Assembly (NCBI RefSeq): GCF_005887615.1
Contig: NZ_VANS01000004.1
Span: 299,591 to 363,590 of the forward strand
Direction: 5' to 3'
Length of the DNA: 64,000 nucleotides
DNA from: Sulfitobacter sabulilitoris
GTDB taxonomy: Bacteria > Pseudomonadota > Alphaproteobacteria > Rhodobacterales > Rhodobacteraceae
In this document: positions 1 to 7,633 of the stretch, one piece after another
Position numbering within the stretch: the first letter of the stretch is position 1
How the letters are laid out: each line of letters opens with the position of its first letter
Made by a program: the position numbers and the translations under genes
The notes under the pieces: generated by a model
What the model was told of the DNA's origin: nothing
Database searches by the model: none
The model's input: the letters and a program-made list of their open reading frames with translations, nothing else

Positions 1-188
1 TAGCGTTGCCATAGTGGATTGCAAAACGCCAGCGCCGCCGCCGCCGCCGCCGGCATGGCGCAACCGGCGTCGGTGCGTGGCCGATCCCGGGCACGGGCGG
101 CGCGTCGCCCGGAAAGCGGCCGCTCGGCGGCGCTTGACTTTGCCGGGGGCCGAGGCCCACTCTTTCGACAGAATTCAGGGAGGATCAG
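1..188. other. Left-edge intergenic segment
   Basis: No gene is supported here. The segment has a short GCC trinucleotide run near 40-53 and the leader of the ABC operon. A strong Shine-Dalgarno (GGGAGGA, about 179-185) just before the ATG at 189 fixes the start of the binding protein. Whatever lies upstream is outside the window. Confidence 0.5.
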
Positions 189-1208
189 ATGACACATTTC
201 AACCGACGTCAGGCGCTTGCCACCATGGGGGCCGCGACCGCCGTAGGTCTGGCCGCACCCGCGATCGCGCAAGGCCGCAAACTCGTGCTGGGGGCGCTGC
301 GCTTCACCAGCCACTCCGGCACCTTCATCGCCTTCGAACGCAACTACTTCGCCGATGCCGGGCTGGATGTGGAAATCCGGTTCTTCGACGCGGCGCAGCC
401 GATGGCGGTCGCGATTGCCAGTGGCGACGTGGACTATGCCGTGACGGCCATTTCGGGCGGGCTCGTGTCGCTTGCGGACAAGGGCGCGATCAAGGTGATC
501 GGCGGCGCGTTGAGCGAGGAGCCGGGAATCGACGGTCAGAAGTTCCTCGTGTCCGACGCGGCGTTCCAGGCGGGCATCACCGCGCCCGCGATGCTGGACG
601 GCAAGAGCTATGGCATGACGACGGCCGGATCGTCGTTCCACTACATGGGCTCCAAGATGGCGCAGGCCGAAGGCATCGGCCTGACTTTCAAGCCGCTGCA
701 AAAAGTGGGCGCGATCATCGGCGCGCTGAAGTCGGGCCAGATCGACGCATGGTCGATCGTGCCGCATATCGCCAAGCCGTTGGCGGGGTCGGGGGCGGTG
801 CATATCATCGGCGATGTATCCACCTATTTGCCCGACTATCAGGTCACCACCGTCTTTACCTCGGCCAGCAACGCCGCGGACGAGCGGAACATGACCGCCG
901 CCTACCTGGCCGCGTATTCCAAGGGCGTGGCCGATTACAACGCCGCGATGATCGACAAGGCGGGCGGCGATGCGGGCGTCGACGAGATGGTCGATCTGAT
1001 CCACAAGTACGTCTATACAGACCGTCCGCGCGACAAGGCGGCCCCCTCGATCATCAATGGCACCATGCGGCTCAACGAAGGGGCCGCGTTGAATGTCGCG
1101 TCGGTGCGCGATCAGCTCGAGTGGTTCCAGTCCGAAGGGCTGGTCGATGCGTCCATCACGATGGACACGCTGGTCGATGCGTCCTACGTCGACACCATCG
1201 GCAGCTGA
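189..1208 (+). CDS. ABC transporter substrate-binding protein, NMT1/SsuA-like
   Basis: This 339-residue periplasmic protein should bind the substrate of the ABC importer formed with the next two genes. The N-terminus looks like a Tat signal (NRRQAL at residues 5-10, a hydrophobic stretch, then AIAQG with likely cleavage near residue 28). The mature part has the SsuA/TauA/NMT1 layout: an opening strand (LVLGALRFTSHSG), a segment ending in a target phrase (AVAIASGDVDYAVT) and a later SGQIDAWSI. A strong GGGAGGA site precedes the ATG. Gene order binding protein-ATPase-permease is typical of nitrate/sulfonate/taurine-class systems. The substrate cannot be read from sequence; the neighbouring sulfatase makes a sulfur ester or sulfonate an inference only. 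Confidence 0.85.
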   Translation: MTHFNRRQALATMGAATAVGLAAPAIAQGRKLVLGALRFTSHSGTFIAFERNYFADAGLDVEIRFFDAAQPMAVAIASGDVDYAVTAISGGLVSLADKGAIKVIGGALSEEPGIDGQKFLVSDAAFQAGITAPAMLDGKSYGMTTAGSSFHYMGSKMAQAEGIGLTFKPLQKVGAIIGALKSGQIDAWSIVPHIAKPLAGSGAVHIIGDVSTYLPDYQVTTVFTSASNAADERNMTAAYLAAYSKGVADYNAAMIDKAGGDAGVDEMVDLIHKYVYTDRPRDKAAPSIINGTMRLNEGAALNVASVRDQLEWFQSEGLVDASITMDTLVDASYVDTIGS

Positions 1209-1215
1209 CATGCGC

Positions 1216-1247
1216 AGGGCCGGTGCGCGATGCCGCGGACCGGCCCT
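1216..1247 (+). terminator. Intercistronic hairpin after the binding-protein gene
   Basis: A perfect 9-bp inverted repeat (AGGGCCGGT at 1216-1224, ACCGGCCCT at 1239-1247) with a 14-nt loop lies 8 nt after the stop codon. There is no T-run, so it is more likely an mRNA-stabilising or partial termination element that keeps binding-protein mRNA in excess over ATPase and permease mRNA. Confidence 0.55.
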
Positions 1248-1270
1248 GATCTGACGGGAAGGGCGCACAG

Positions 1271-2038
1271 ATGGATATTCAACTGGTGGGCGTAAGTCAT
1301 TCCTACGGCAAGACTGAGGTTTTGCAGGGAATCGACCTTCATATTCCCTCAGGAAAGATCGTTTGTATCGTCGGCCCCTCCGGTTGCGGGAAGTCCACGC
1401 TGTTGCGTTTCATGGGTGGGCTGGAACGCCCGGCGCTGGGCGAGGTGCTGCAAATGGGCGAGCCGCCAGCCGGGTGCCTCAATCCGCTGACCTATATCTT
1501 TCAGGATTTCGCGTTGTTGCCGTGGCGCACGGTCGAAGGCAACGTATCGCTGGTGCTGGAGGATCACGGCATCAAGGGGCGCGATGCGCGTGCGATCATC
1601 GACGACGTGCTGGCACGAACCAAGCTGCGCGATTTCGCGCGTGCCCTGCCGAAACAATTGTCGGGAGGGATGAAGCAGCGGGTGGCCATCGCGCGTGCCC
1701 TGGCGGTCAACCCCGCCGTGATGCTGATGGACGAACCGCTGAGCGCATTGGACAGCCAGACGCGCGAGCTGTTGATGGACGATCTGATTTCGCTGTGGAC
1801 GCGCACGCCCTTCACCGCCGTCTATGTCACTCACAACCTTGCCGAAGCGGTGCGGCTTGGCCACCGCATCGTCGTGCTGTCACGCCGCCCCGGCCGGATA
1901 AGCGAGGTCGTGCACCTCGACAAGCCGCTGGCCGACCGCCGTCATGGCGATGCCGATCTGGACGCGCATCAACAGCACCTGTGGGGCCTGATGCGGGCCG
2001 AGGCGGAAGCTGCCGATGCGGAGCTTTTGAATGTCTGA
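1271..2038 (+). CDS. ABC transporter ATP-binding protein (SsuB/TauB-like)
   Basis: This 255-residue cytoplasmic ATPase drives the importer. Visible motifs are Walker A GPSGCGKST (about residues 35-43), Q-loop FQDFALLPWR, signature LSGGMKQR (about 131-138), Walker B VMLMDEPLSALD (about 151-162) and the switch histidine in VYVTHN. The PWR(T) after the Q-loop is common in nitrate/sulfonate/taurine ATPases. The gene starts 62 nt after the binding-protein stop and overlaps the permease start by 8 nt, so translation is probably coupled. Confidence 0.9.
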   Translation: MDIQLVGVSHSYGKTEVLQGIDLHIPSGKIVCIVGPSGCGKSTLLRFMGGLERPALGEVLQMGEPPAGCLNPLTYIFQDFALLPWRTVEGNVSLVLEDHGIKGRDARAIIDDVLARTKLRDFARALPKQLSGGMKQRVAIARALAVNPAVMLMDEPLSALDSQTRELLMDDLISLWTRTPFTAVYVTHNLAEAVRLGHRIVVLSRRPGRISEVVHLDKPLADRRHGDADLDAHQQHLWGLMRAEAEAADAELLNV

Positions 2039-2864
2039 TGTCCCCCTGACCACGACGCCGGCGCAGCACGACACCGCCCGGATCCGCCCGGTCGGGTTTC
2101 GCGGCGGCGGTTTCGCGCCCGTCTCGCACCGATGGATGGGGGCCGTGGTGTTTGTGCTTTTGCTGCTGCTGGCCGAATGGGGCACACGCACCGGCTTCAT
2201 TTCGCCCCTGACGCTGCCGCGCCCGTCGGATGTGCTGCTGACGTTTCAGGAACTCTACGTCTCGGGGGCGCTGTTCAAACATCTGATCCCGTCGCTGACA
2301 CGGCTGTTGGTGGGGGCGGCCATCGGCGCCACGGTGGGGATCAGCGTCGGCGTGCTGATCGGGCTGTTTTCCTATGTCCGCGCCGGTCTGGTGCCGCTGG
2401 TTGCCGCGATCTTTCCGATCCCCAAGATCGCGTTGCTGCCGTTGTTCGTAATCTGGTTCGGCATCGACGAGGCCAGCAAATACGCGCTGATCGCGTTCGG
2501 CACCTTCACCCCCACGGTCGTGGCGACCTTTGCGGCGGTGGACAACGTGGACCGCACGCTGATCCGCATGGGCCAAAGCTTTGGCCTTTCGTGGTTCAGC
2601 ATCGTGCGCAAGATCGTTCTTCCCGGCGCGATGCCCGGCATCCTGTCGGGGCTGCGCATCTCGCTGGCGATTGCGATCATCCTGCTGGTGGCCGCCGAGA
2701 TGCTGGGCGCGCAATACGGTGTCGGCGCTTATATCCTCGAGGCCGGTTCGCTCTATGACCTGGAGAGGCTGTTCGCCGGGGTCGTGATTTTGTCGGTGCT
2801 GGGCGTGCTGGTCAGCACGGTGATCGGCTGGGTCGAACGGCGCGTGCTGGACTGGCGGGTCTAG
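2031..2864 (+). CDS. ABC transporter permease (SsuC/TauC-like)
   Basis: This 277-residue inner-membrane protein is the translocation subunit. It has several hydrophobic segments, beginning at VVFVLLLLLAEWG (about residues 40-53). The BPD_transp_1 coupling loop is recognisable as MGQSFGLSWFSIVRKIVLPGAMPGI (split here: MGQSFGLSWFS, then IVRKIVLPGAMPGI). The start overlaps the ATPase end by 8 nt. The gene ends 4 nt before the end of the convergent sulfatase gene, leaving no room for a separate terminator. Confidence 0.9.
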   Translation: MSDVPLTTTPAQHDTARIRPVGFRGGGFAPVSHRWMGAVVFVLLLLLAEWGTRTGFISPLTLPRPSDVLLTFQELYVSGALFKHLIPSLTRLLVGAAIGATVGISVGVLIGLFSYVRAGLVPLVAAIFPIPKIALLPLFVIWFGIDEASKYALIAFGTFTPTVVATFAAVDNVDRTLIRMGQSFGLSWFSIVRKIVLPGAMPGILSGLRISLAIAIILLVAAEMLGAQYGVGAYILEAGSLYDLERLFAGVVILSVLGVLVSTVIGWVERRVLDWRV

Positions 2865-2868
2865 CCGC

Positions 2869-4518
2869 TCACTCGTCGCCCTTGGCGTGATGCTGGCGGA
2901 CCGGGCCGCGGTAGCGTTCGGTCAACGCCTCCGGCACCTCGGAGCCATCCACCAGAAACGGTAGGATCCCCCGGCGCAGCGACGACCCGCGCGCCGCGAC
3001 GATCTGCGCATCCGATTTCGTCACCCTTTGCGACATGCGCCGCCCCCAGACCGCAAGGTGATCGTAGAGCCGCGCAATCTCGGCGTCATGCGCGTCGCCC
3101 TTGGCCAGATCGTGAAATTCGTGGCGGTCGTTCGCCAGATCGAACAGCATCGGGCGAAAGCCGCCTTCGGCATGCATCAGTTTGAACCGCCCGTCACAGA
3201 CCATGAACAACCGGGCATCGCGCGGCGTCAGCCCCAGGGCGGCGCAATGCGGCGTGCCCGAATAGTCATACTCGGAAATCGCGACAGCGCGCCAATCCGG
3301 CGTCTCGCCGCGCAGCCAGGGCGCCAGCGACCGCCCCTCGAGGATATGATCCGCAACCGTGCCGCCGGCGGCTTCGACGAAGGTGGGCACCAGGTCGATC
3401 GCCTCCACCAGCGCGTCGCAGGTGCTGCCGCGGGTCGCATCCGCCGCCGGGCGCGGGTCATGCACGATCATCGGGATCTTCACCGAGGGCTCGTGAAACA
3501 GCTCTTTCTCGCCCATCCAGTGATCGCCAAGGTAATCGCCGTGGTCCGAGGTCAGCACGATCATCGTGTCCTTGATCTCGCCCGTCGCCTCCAGATGGTC
3601 GAGGATGCGCCCAAGCTGGTCGTCGCATTGCCGGATCAGGCCCATGTAGGCCGGAATGACCTTGGCGCGCACGTCGTCGCGTTGAAAGGCGGCGGCGATC
3701 TTGCCGCGCATATAGGCGCCGAAAACGGGGTGGGGGGCGTCCTGTTCGACGGCGTCGCGCATCGGCGGCAACACGTGCAGCGGCCCGTACATCGCATGAT
3801 AGGGCGCCGGCACGATATAGGGCCAGTGCGGCTTGATATAGCTGACGTGCGCGCACCAGGGGCCCTTGGCCTGTTGCAGAAACCGCAGCGCCTCGGAGGT
3901 GAGCCAGGGGGTTTCGCTGTCCTCTTCGCGGATGTTGGCGGGCTTGTCGGCGTTGTCGAACATCCAGCCCGACGCGATCTGGCCGTCTTCGCCCTCGGCG
4001 GCATTGGCATAATCGGCCCAGGGGTTTTCGCCGTCGTAGCCGCGCGATGCCAGGTAGGCGTTGTAGGGCGAGCGGTGCTGGTCGTAATACCCATCCGGGC
4101 CATAGGCCCAGAGCCCGTCATCGCGCGCCCAGATGTCAAAGCCGCATTCCGCCTGCCGCGCGCCGATCACGCTGTCGGGTGCGAGGCCCAGCCGCGCCAT
4201 GCCTTCGGTATCGGCCTTCATGTGGGTCTTGCCGATCAACCAGCAGTCCATGCCGCTGGCGCGCAGGTGGTCACCCATCGTCATCTCGCCCACCCGCAGC
4301 GGAAAACCGTTCCACGCCGCGCCGTGGCTGTGCACGTAGCGCCCGGTGTAAAAGCTCATCCGGCTGGCGCCGCAGATCGTGGATTGCGCATAGGCGTTGG
4401 TGAACCGCACCCCCATCGCCGCCACCCGGTCAAAATTGGGCGTGTCCAGATGCGGATGCCCCGCGCAGCCGAGATAATCGAACCGCAATTGGTCGTACAT
4501 GATGAAAAGGATGTTCAT
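2869..4518 (-). CDS. Sulfatase-family hydrolase (type I sulfatase / phosphonate monoester hydrolase-like)
   Basis: This 549-residue protein belongs to the alkaline-phosphatase/sulfatase superfamily, which hydrolyses sulfate or phosphonate esters. It opens with a metal-binding strand (NILFIMYDQLRFDYLGC). The formylglycine site is CGASR (about residues 49-53), followed by MSFYTGRY. Later metal/substrate elements are GKTHM (about 96-100) and TSDHGDYLGDH. The nucleophile motif is C-x-A-x-R rather than the commoner C-x-P-x-R; both are accepted in bacteria. No signal peptide is evident, so it is probably cytoplasmic. It is convergent with the ABC importer. Exact substrate unknown. Confidence 0.85.
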   Translation of the reverse strand: MNILFIMYDQLRFDYLGCAGHPHLDTPNFDRVAAMGVRFTNAYAQSTICGASRMSFYTGRYVHSHGAAWNGFPLRVGEMTMGDHLRASGMDCWLIGKTHMKADTEGMARLGLAPDSVIGARQAECGFDIWARDDGLWAYGPDGYYDQHRSPYNAYLASRGYDGENPWADYANAAEGEDGQIASGWMFDNADKPANIREEDSETPWLTSEALRFLQQAKGPWCAHVSYIKPHWPYIVPAPYHAMYGPLHVLPPMRDAVEQDAPHPVFGAYMRGKIAAAFQRDDVRAKVIPAYMGLIRQCDDQLGRILDHLEATGEIKDTMIVLTSDHGDYLGDHWMGEKELFHEPSVKIPMIVHDPRPAADATRGSTCDALVEAIDLVPTFVEAAGGTVADHILEGRSLAPWLRGETPDWRAVAISEYDYSGTPHCAALGLTPRDARLFMVCDGRFKLMHAEGGFRPMLFDLANDRHEFHDLAKGDAHDAEIARLYDHLAVWGRRMSQRVTKSDAQIVAARGSSLRRGILPFLVDGSEVPEALTERYRGPVRQHHAKGDE

Positions 4519-4651
4519 GACGGAGGGCTTTCGACGGTGCGCTGACCCGCGCGATAATGTCGCGGGGGGCCGGGGAAGAAAAGGGGGAACCGGATGCGGA
4601 TGTGCGCGGTTCCTTCCGCGACAAACATCTCACCGGGGACAGCGCAGACAG

Positions 4652-4867
4652 ATGGCCAGCTATGACACAGGCGACACCGTGAAATGGAACTGGGGCGAGG
4701 GCACCGGCACAGGGACCGTGCGGAAAATCTATTCCCGCAATGTCACCCGCACGATCAAGGGCACCGAGGTCACGCGCGACGGGTCTGACGATGATCCCGC
4801 GCTGCTGATCGAGCAGGAGGACGGCGACGAGGTGCTCAAGCTGGCTTCGGAAGTGACACGCGCCTGA
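4652..4867 (+). CDS. Small hypervirulence-associated TUDOR-like protein (DUF2945)
   Basis: This 71-residue protein begins MASYDTGDTVKWNWGEG and contains GTGTVRKIYSRNVTRTIKG, then ending DEVLKLASEV. That matches the small all-beta DUF2945/TUDOR-like family (KGDxVxWNWGxGxxxGxV). The function of the family is not established. I used the internal ATG at 4652 because it gives exactly the family length; a longer reading frame upstream looks spurious. It ends 1 nt before the topoisomerase gene, suggesting a two-gene unit. Confidence 0.75.
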   Translation: MASYDTGDTVKWNWGEGTGTGTVRKIYSRNVTRTIKGTEVTRDGSDDDPALLIEQEDGDEVLKLASEVTRA

Positions 4868-4868
4868 T

Positions 4869-5840
4869 ATGTCCACCGCGGTCGCCGATCTGGTCTATTA
4901 CGCGGATGACAAGCCGGGCATTCAACGCCATCGGCGCGGGCGCGGCTTTACCTATGTCGCCCCCGACGGCACGACGATCGCACGCGGGGCCGAACGGCGG
5001 CGGCTCGAGGCGCTGGCGGTGCCGCCCGCCTATGACGACGTGTGGATGTGCCCGCTGCCCAACGGGCACCTGCAGGCGACCGGGCGCGACGCGCGCCGGC
5101 GCAAACAGTACCGGTATCATGCCGACTGGGCGGAGGCGCAGGCACGGACCAAGTTCGAGGGGCTGGTCCCCTTCGGACACTGTCTGCCCCGTATCCGCCG
5201 CCGCGTGACCCGTGATCTGAACGAGGAGCCGGGCGACAAGGCCTTTGCGCTGGCCAGTGCGGTCGCCATGATCGACCGCCTGTCCGTGCGTGTCGGCAGC
5301 GCCGATTATACCCGCGAGAACGGCAGCTACGGCGCGCTGACCCTGCGCCGCAAGCATCTGGCGCTGGACGACAACAAGATCCGTCTCTCCTATACCGCCA
5401 AGGGCGGCAAGCGCGTGCGCAAGCACCTGACCGACAAGAAGCTGGCGCAGGCACTGGGCCGGATCAACGACCTGCCGGGGGCGGAGCTGCTGGCCTGGGT
5501 CGATGCAAACGGGGACAGCCACGCGCTGAATTCAACCGCGCTGAATGCTTATCTGTCCGAGGCGGCGGGCCTTGAGGACATCAGCGCCAAGACCTTTCGC
5601 ACATGGGCCGGAACGCTGGCCGCATTCGAGGTCGCCGAGGCCGGAGACGCGACGATCAAGGCGATGGCCGAAGCCGCCGCGGCGCGGTTGCACAACACAG
5701 CGACCGTGGCGCGCAACAGCTACATTCATCCGCGCATCATCGATCTGGCGGGGCAGGACCCCCTGCACGTGGATGCGCCCGATCAGCGCGGACTACGCGC
5801 CAGCGAACGCCGCCTGCTTCACCTTCTTGAGATCGGCTGA
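4869..5840 (+). CDS. DNA topoisomerase IB (viral/poxvirus-like)
   Basis: This 323-residue protein is a type IB topoisomerase, which relaxes supercoils through a 3'-phosphotyrosyl intermediate. Visible features are the N-terminal RHRRGRGFTYVAPDG region, RQKYRYH-like KQYRYHADW, the catalytic arginine in LSVRVGS, the lysine in the beta-hairpin (AKGGKR), the second arginine in KTFRTWAGT, and the nucleophile tyrosine in ARNSYIHP about 40 residues from the C-terminus. Length is normal for bacterial poxvirus-like enzymes. It follows the DUF2945 gene by 1 nt and converges on the histidine kinase gene. Confidence 0.92.
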   Translation: MSTAVADLVYYADDKPGIQRHRRGRGFTYVAPDGTTIARGAERRRLEALAVPPAYDDVWMCPLPNGHLQATGRDARRRKQYRYHADWAEAQARTKFEGLVPFGHCLPRIRRRVTRDLNEEPGDKAFALASAVAMIDRLSVRVGSADYTRENGSYGALTLRRKHLALDDNKIRLSYTAKGGKRVRKHLTDKKLAQALGRINDLPGAELLAWVDANGDSHALNSTALNAYLSEAAGLEDISAKTFRTWAGTLAAFEVAEAGDATIKAMAEAAAARLHNTATVARNSYIHPRIIDLAGQDPLHVDAPDQRGLRASERRLLHLLEIG

Positions 5841-5873
5841 ACCGCCGCCGAGCATGGGCCACATGGGCGCGCC

Positions 5874-5898
5874 CCGCGCATCGCGTCACGATGCGCGG
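5874..5898. terminator. Bidirectional hairpin between topoisomerase and histidine kinase genes
   Basis: A perfect 10-bp stem (CCGCGCATCG at 5874-5883, CGATGCGCGG at 5889-5898) with a 5-nt loop. The loop contains the kinase stop codon (5886-5888, minus strand). It sits 34 nt past the topoisomerase stop and can serve both convergent genes. No T-run. Confidence 0.6.
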
Positions 5899-7370
5899 CG
5901 TGTCTCCACGCTTGCGTCGTCGTCGGCGTCGTCGTCCTCCGACGCTTCGGTCGCGGGCTGTCCGGCGAAACCGGCCAGGTTCGCCAGCCCGCCGGCCAGC
6001 TTTCCGGGTACGGAAATCCTGTCCAGTTCGACAAAGAACGTGGTGCCGGCCCCCTTGTTCTTGGTGTAGTCGATCGTCGCGCCGTGGGCCTCTATGATGC
6101 TCTTGGAGATGTTCATGCCCAGGCCGGTGCCGCCCTTGATGCGCTGATCGGTGGAATCCAGTTGGCTGAACTGATCGAAGACCTTGACACGGGACGCTTC
6201 GGACAGGCCGATGCCCTCGTCGATGACGTGAATGCGCACCTTGGTCTCCTGTGCATCCACCCGCACGATCACGCGCCCGCCGTCGTTGGAAAACTTGGCG
6301 GCATTGGACAGCAGATTGGTCATCACCTGTTCCAACCTGCTCTGATCGCCGTTGACGAACACGCGGCCGGCCGGAATTTCGCTTTCGATGGTCACGTTGC
6401 AGCGGTCGGCGAACGGGCGGTTCATTTCGATGGCCTGTTCCACCATCGAACCGATTTCGACGGGCTTGAACTTGAATTCCATCTTGCCCGACTCCGCTTT
6501 TTGCAGATCGAGAATTTCATTGATCAGTTGGGTCAGACGCGTGCTGTTGCGTTGTGCGATGGTCAAGACGGCCTTTACCTTTGGCGGCACATCGCCAAGA
6601 GCCCCCGAATTGGCAAGATCGAGCGAGCCCTTGATGGATGTCAGCGGCGTGCGCAATTCGTGGCTGACGGTCGACAAGAATTCGCTCTTGACCTTGTAGG
6701 CGGCCTTGGTCTTTTCGTGCTCTGCCTTGATCGTATCGATATGACGCAGGTTGCTTTGGTACATGTTCATGAAGACCCGCGAGCAGTCGATGATGAAATA
6801 CAGCACGAAAAGGCTGGTGAAAAACTGCACCCAAAGCGGGGATGACATCGGGGCGCCGGTGCTGACGATGTCGTAGATCGGAATGAACAGGAACGTCACA
6901 CCGTAAATCGACAGGCGCAGGGTGAGCACCGACAGCAGGTGATGGTTGTTCATCGCGGCGAATAGCGCGGCGGAAAACAGGAAGAACAACGGCATGAAAT
7001 GCGTGCTCGGTCCCTGCTCCAGCGCAATGCTGAGCGTAAAGAAACTGATCACCGCAGCACTGAGTACGGTGCCGATGTAGATCCGGTAGAGAAAGCGCTT
7101 GGCCTGACGTGCATCGCGCCCGACCCAACGTCGGATCTGCGTGAACAGCATGTAGTCGTAGGTTTCCGACAGGATGATAAGTGCTGCCGTGGTCAGGGAA
7201 ATCCAGAGTTCAAAGTAGAACCCCGCCAGGATGATCGACGCGGCAAAGCTGATCTGGCGCTGCCAGAAAAGCCGCATTCCGACGCGCGAATAATCGCGCA
7301 TCTTGCGAATCAGCATGAAGGTGTTTTGCGTTGGGGGCGAAAACATCCCTTTGAATGTGCTGTCTAGCAT
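5886..7370 (-). CDS. Membrane sensor histidine kinase
   Basis: This 494-residue kinase senses an unknown signal and autophosphorylates. The N-terminal half has about six hydrophobic segments (for example QISFAASIILAGFYFELWI and MPLFFLFSAALFAAM) without a large periplasmic loop. Then come the H-box SHELRTPLTSIKGS, N-box MTNLLSNAAKF, G1 DEGIGL, F-box VFDQFSQLD and G2 GGTGLGMNISKS. The C-terminus is an unusual acidic tail (SEDDDADDD). I start at 7370 because a GGAG (7381-7384) is correctly spaced and the extra upstream 25 residues look non-protein. It has no cognate response regulator here and is divergent from the LuxI-type gene, sharing its control region. Confidence 0.85.
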   Translation of the reverse strand: MLDSTFKGMFSPPTQNTFMLIRKMRDYSRVGMRLFWQRQISFAASIILAGFYFELWISLTTAALIILSETYDYMLFTQIRRWVGRDARQAKRFLYRIYIGTVLSAAVISFFTLSIALEQGPSTHFMPLFFLFSAALFAAMNNHHLLSVLTLRLSIYGVTFLFIPIYDIVSTGAPMSSPLWVQFFTSLFVLYFIIDCSRVFMNMYQSNLRHIDTIKAEHEKTKAAYKVKSEFLSTVSHELRTPLTSIKGSLDLANSGALGDVPPKVKAVLTIAQRNSTRLTQLINEILDLQKAESGKMEFKFKPVEIGSMVEQAIEMNRPFADRCNVTIESEIPAGRVFVNGDQSRLEQVMTNLLSNAAKFSNDGGRVIVRVDAQETKVRIHVIDEGIGLSEASRVKVFDQFSQLDSTDQRIKGGTGLGMNISKSIIEAHGATIDYTKNKGAGTTFFVELDRISVPGKLAGGLANLAGFAGQPATEASEDDDADDDASVETRRAS

Positions 7371-7513
7371 ATGCCGTGTTCTCCGGGTTCCATAGAATGA
7401 TGGAACAGCTTTCTGTGACCTTCGGTCGTTCGTTTTAAGGCCCATTTGGTTGCCAGGGTCTTATCAATCCCATGTGTGCCCTGGATTACGCCCTGCCGGC
7501 TCGTGCGCCGGAA

Positions 7514-7533
7514 AACGTCCTATGAGACACGTT
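7514..7533. promoter_or_regulatory. Weak lux-box-sized inverted repeat
   Basis: AACGT-N10-ACGTT forms a 20-bp element with only the outer five base pairs symmetric. Length and symmetry resemble LuxR-type operators, but the inner bases do not match and the site is about 100 bp upstream of the synthase gene. Confidence 0.2.
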
Positions 7534-7541
7534 CAGGCAAC

Positions 7542-7557
7542 TTAATCGCAGGTTAAC
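7542..7557. promoter_or_regulatory. CtrA-type binding site upstream of luxI-like gene
   Basis: TTAA (7542-7545), a 7-nt spacer (7546-7552) and TTAAC (7553-7557) match the full CtrA consensus TTAA-N7-TTAAC exactly. It lies 77 nt before the ATG of the LuxI-type gene and about 170 nt before the divergent histidine kinase gene. In Rhodobacterales CtrA is linked with quorum sensing, so control of one or both genes is plausible but inferred. Confidence 0.6.
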
Positions 7558-7633
7558 ACGGCAGAACTATGGCCAAACGATGCAACTTGTGGTTCGGTAA
7601 AAGTTAAAGAAAAAGAAAAAGACGGAATTGAGT

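Noticed and set aside
1..60. GCC trinucleotide run as a variable repeat
   Set aside because: Only about six units and outside any supported gene.
14..1249. A 411-codon plus-strand frame spanning the first ABC gene
   Set aside because: It is arginine-rich shadow sequence in another frame of the binding-protein gene, which has a signal peptide and strong Shine-Dalgarno.
3028..4545. A 505-codon plus-strand frame opposite the sulfatase
   Set aside because: It is the complement of a well-supported gene and has no domain; high-GC DNA produces long antisense frames.
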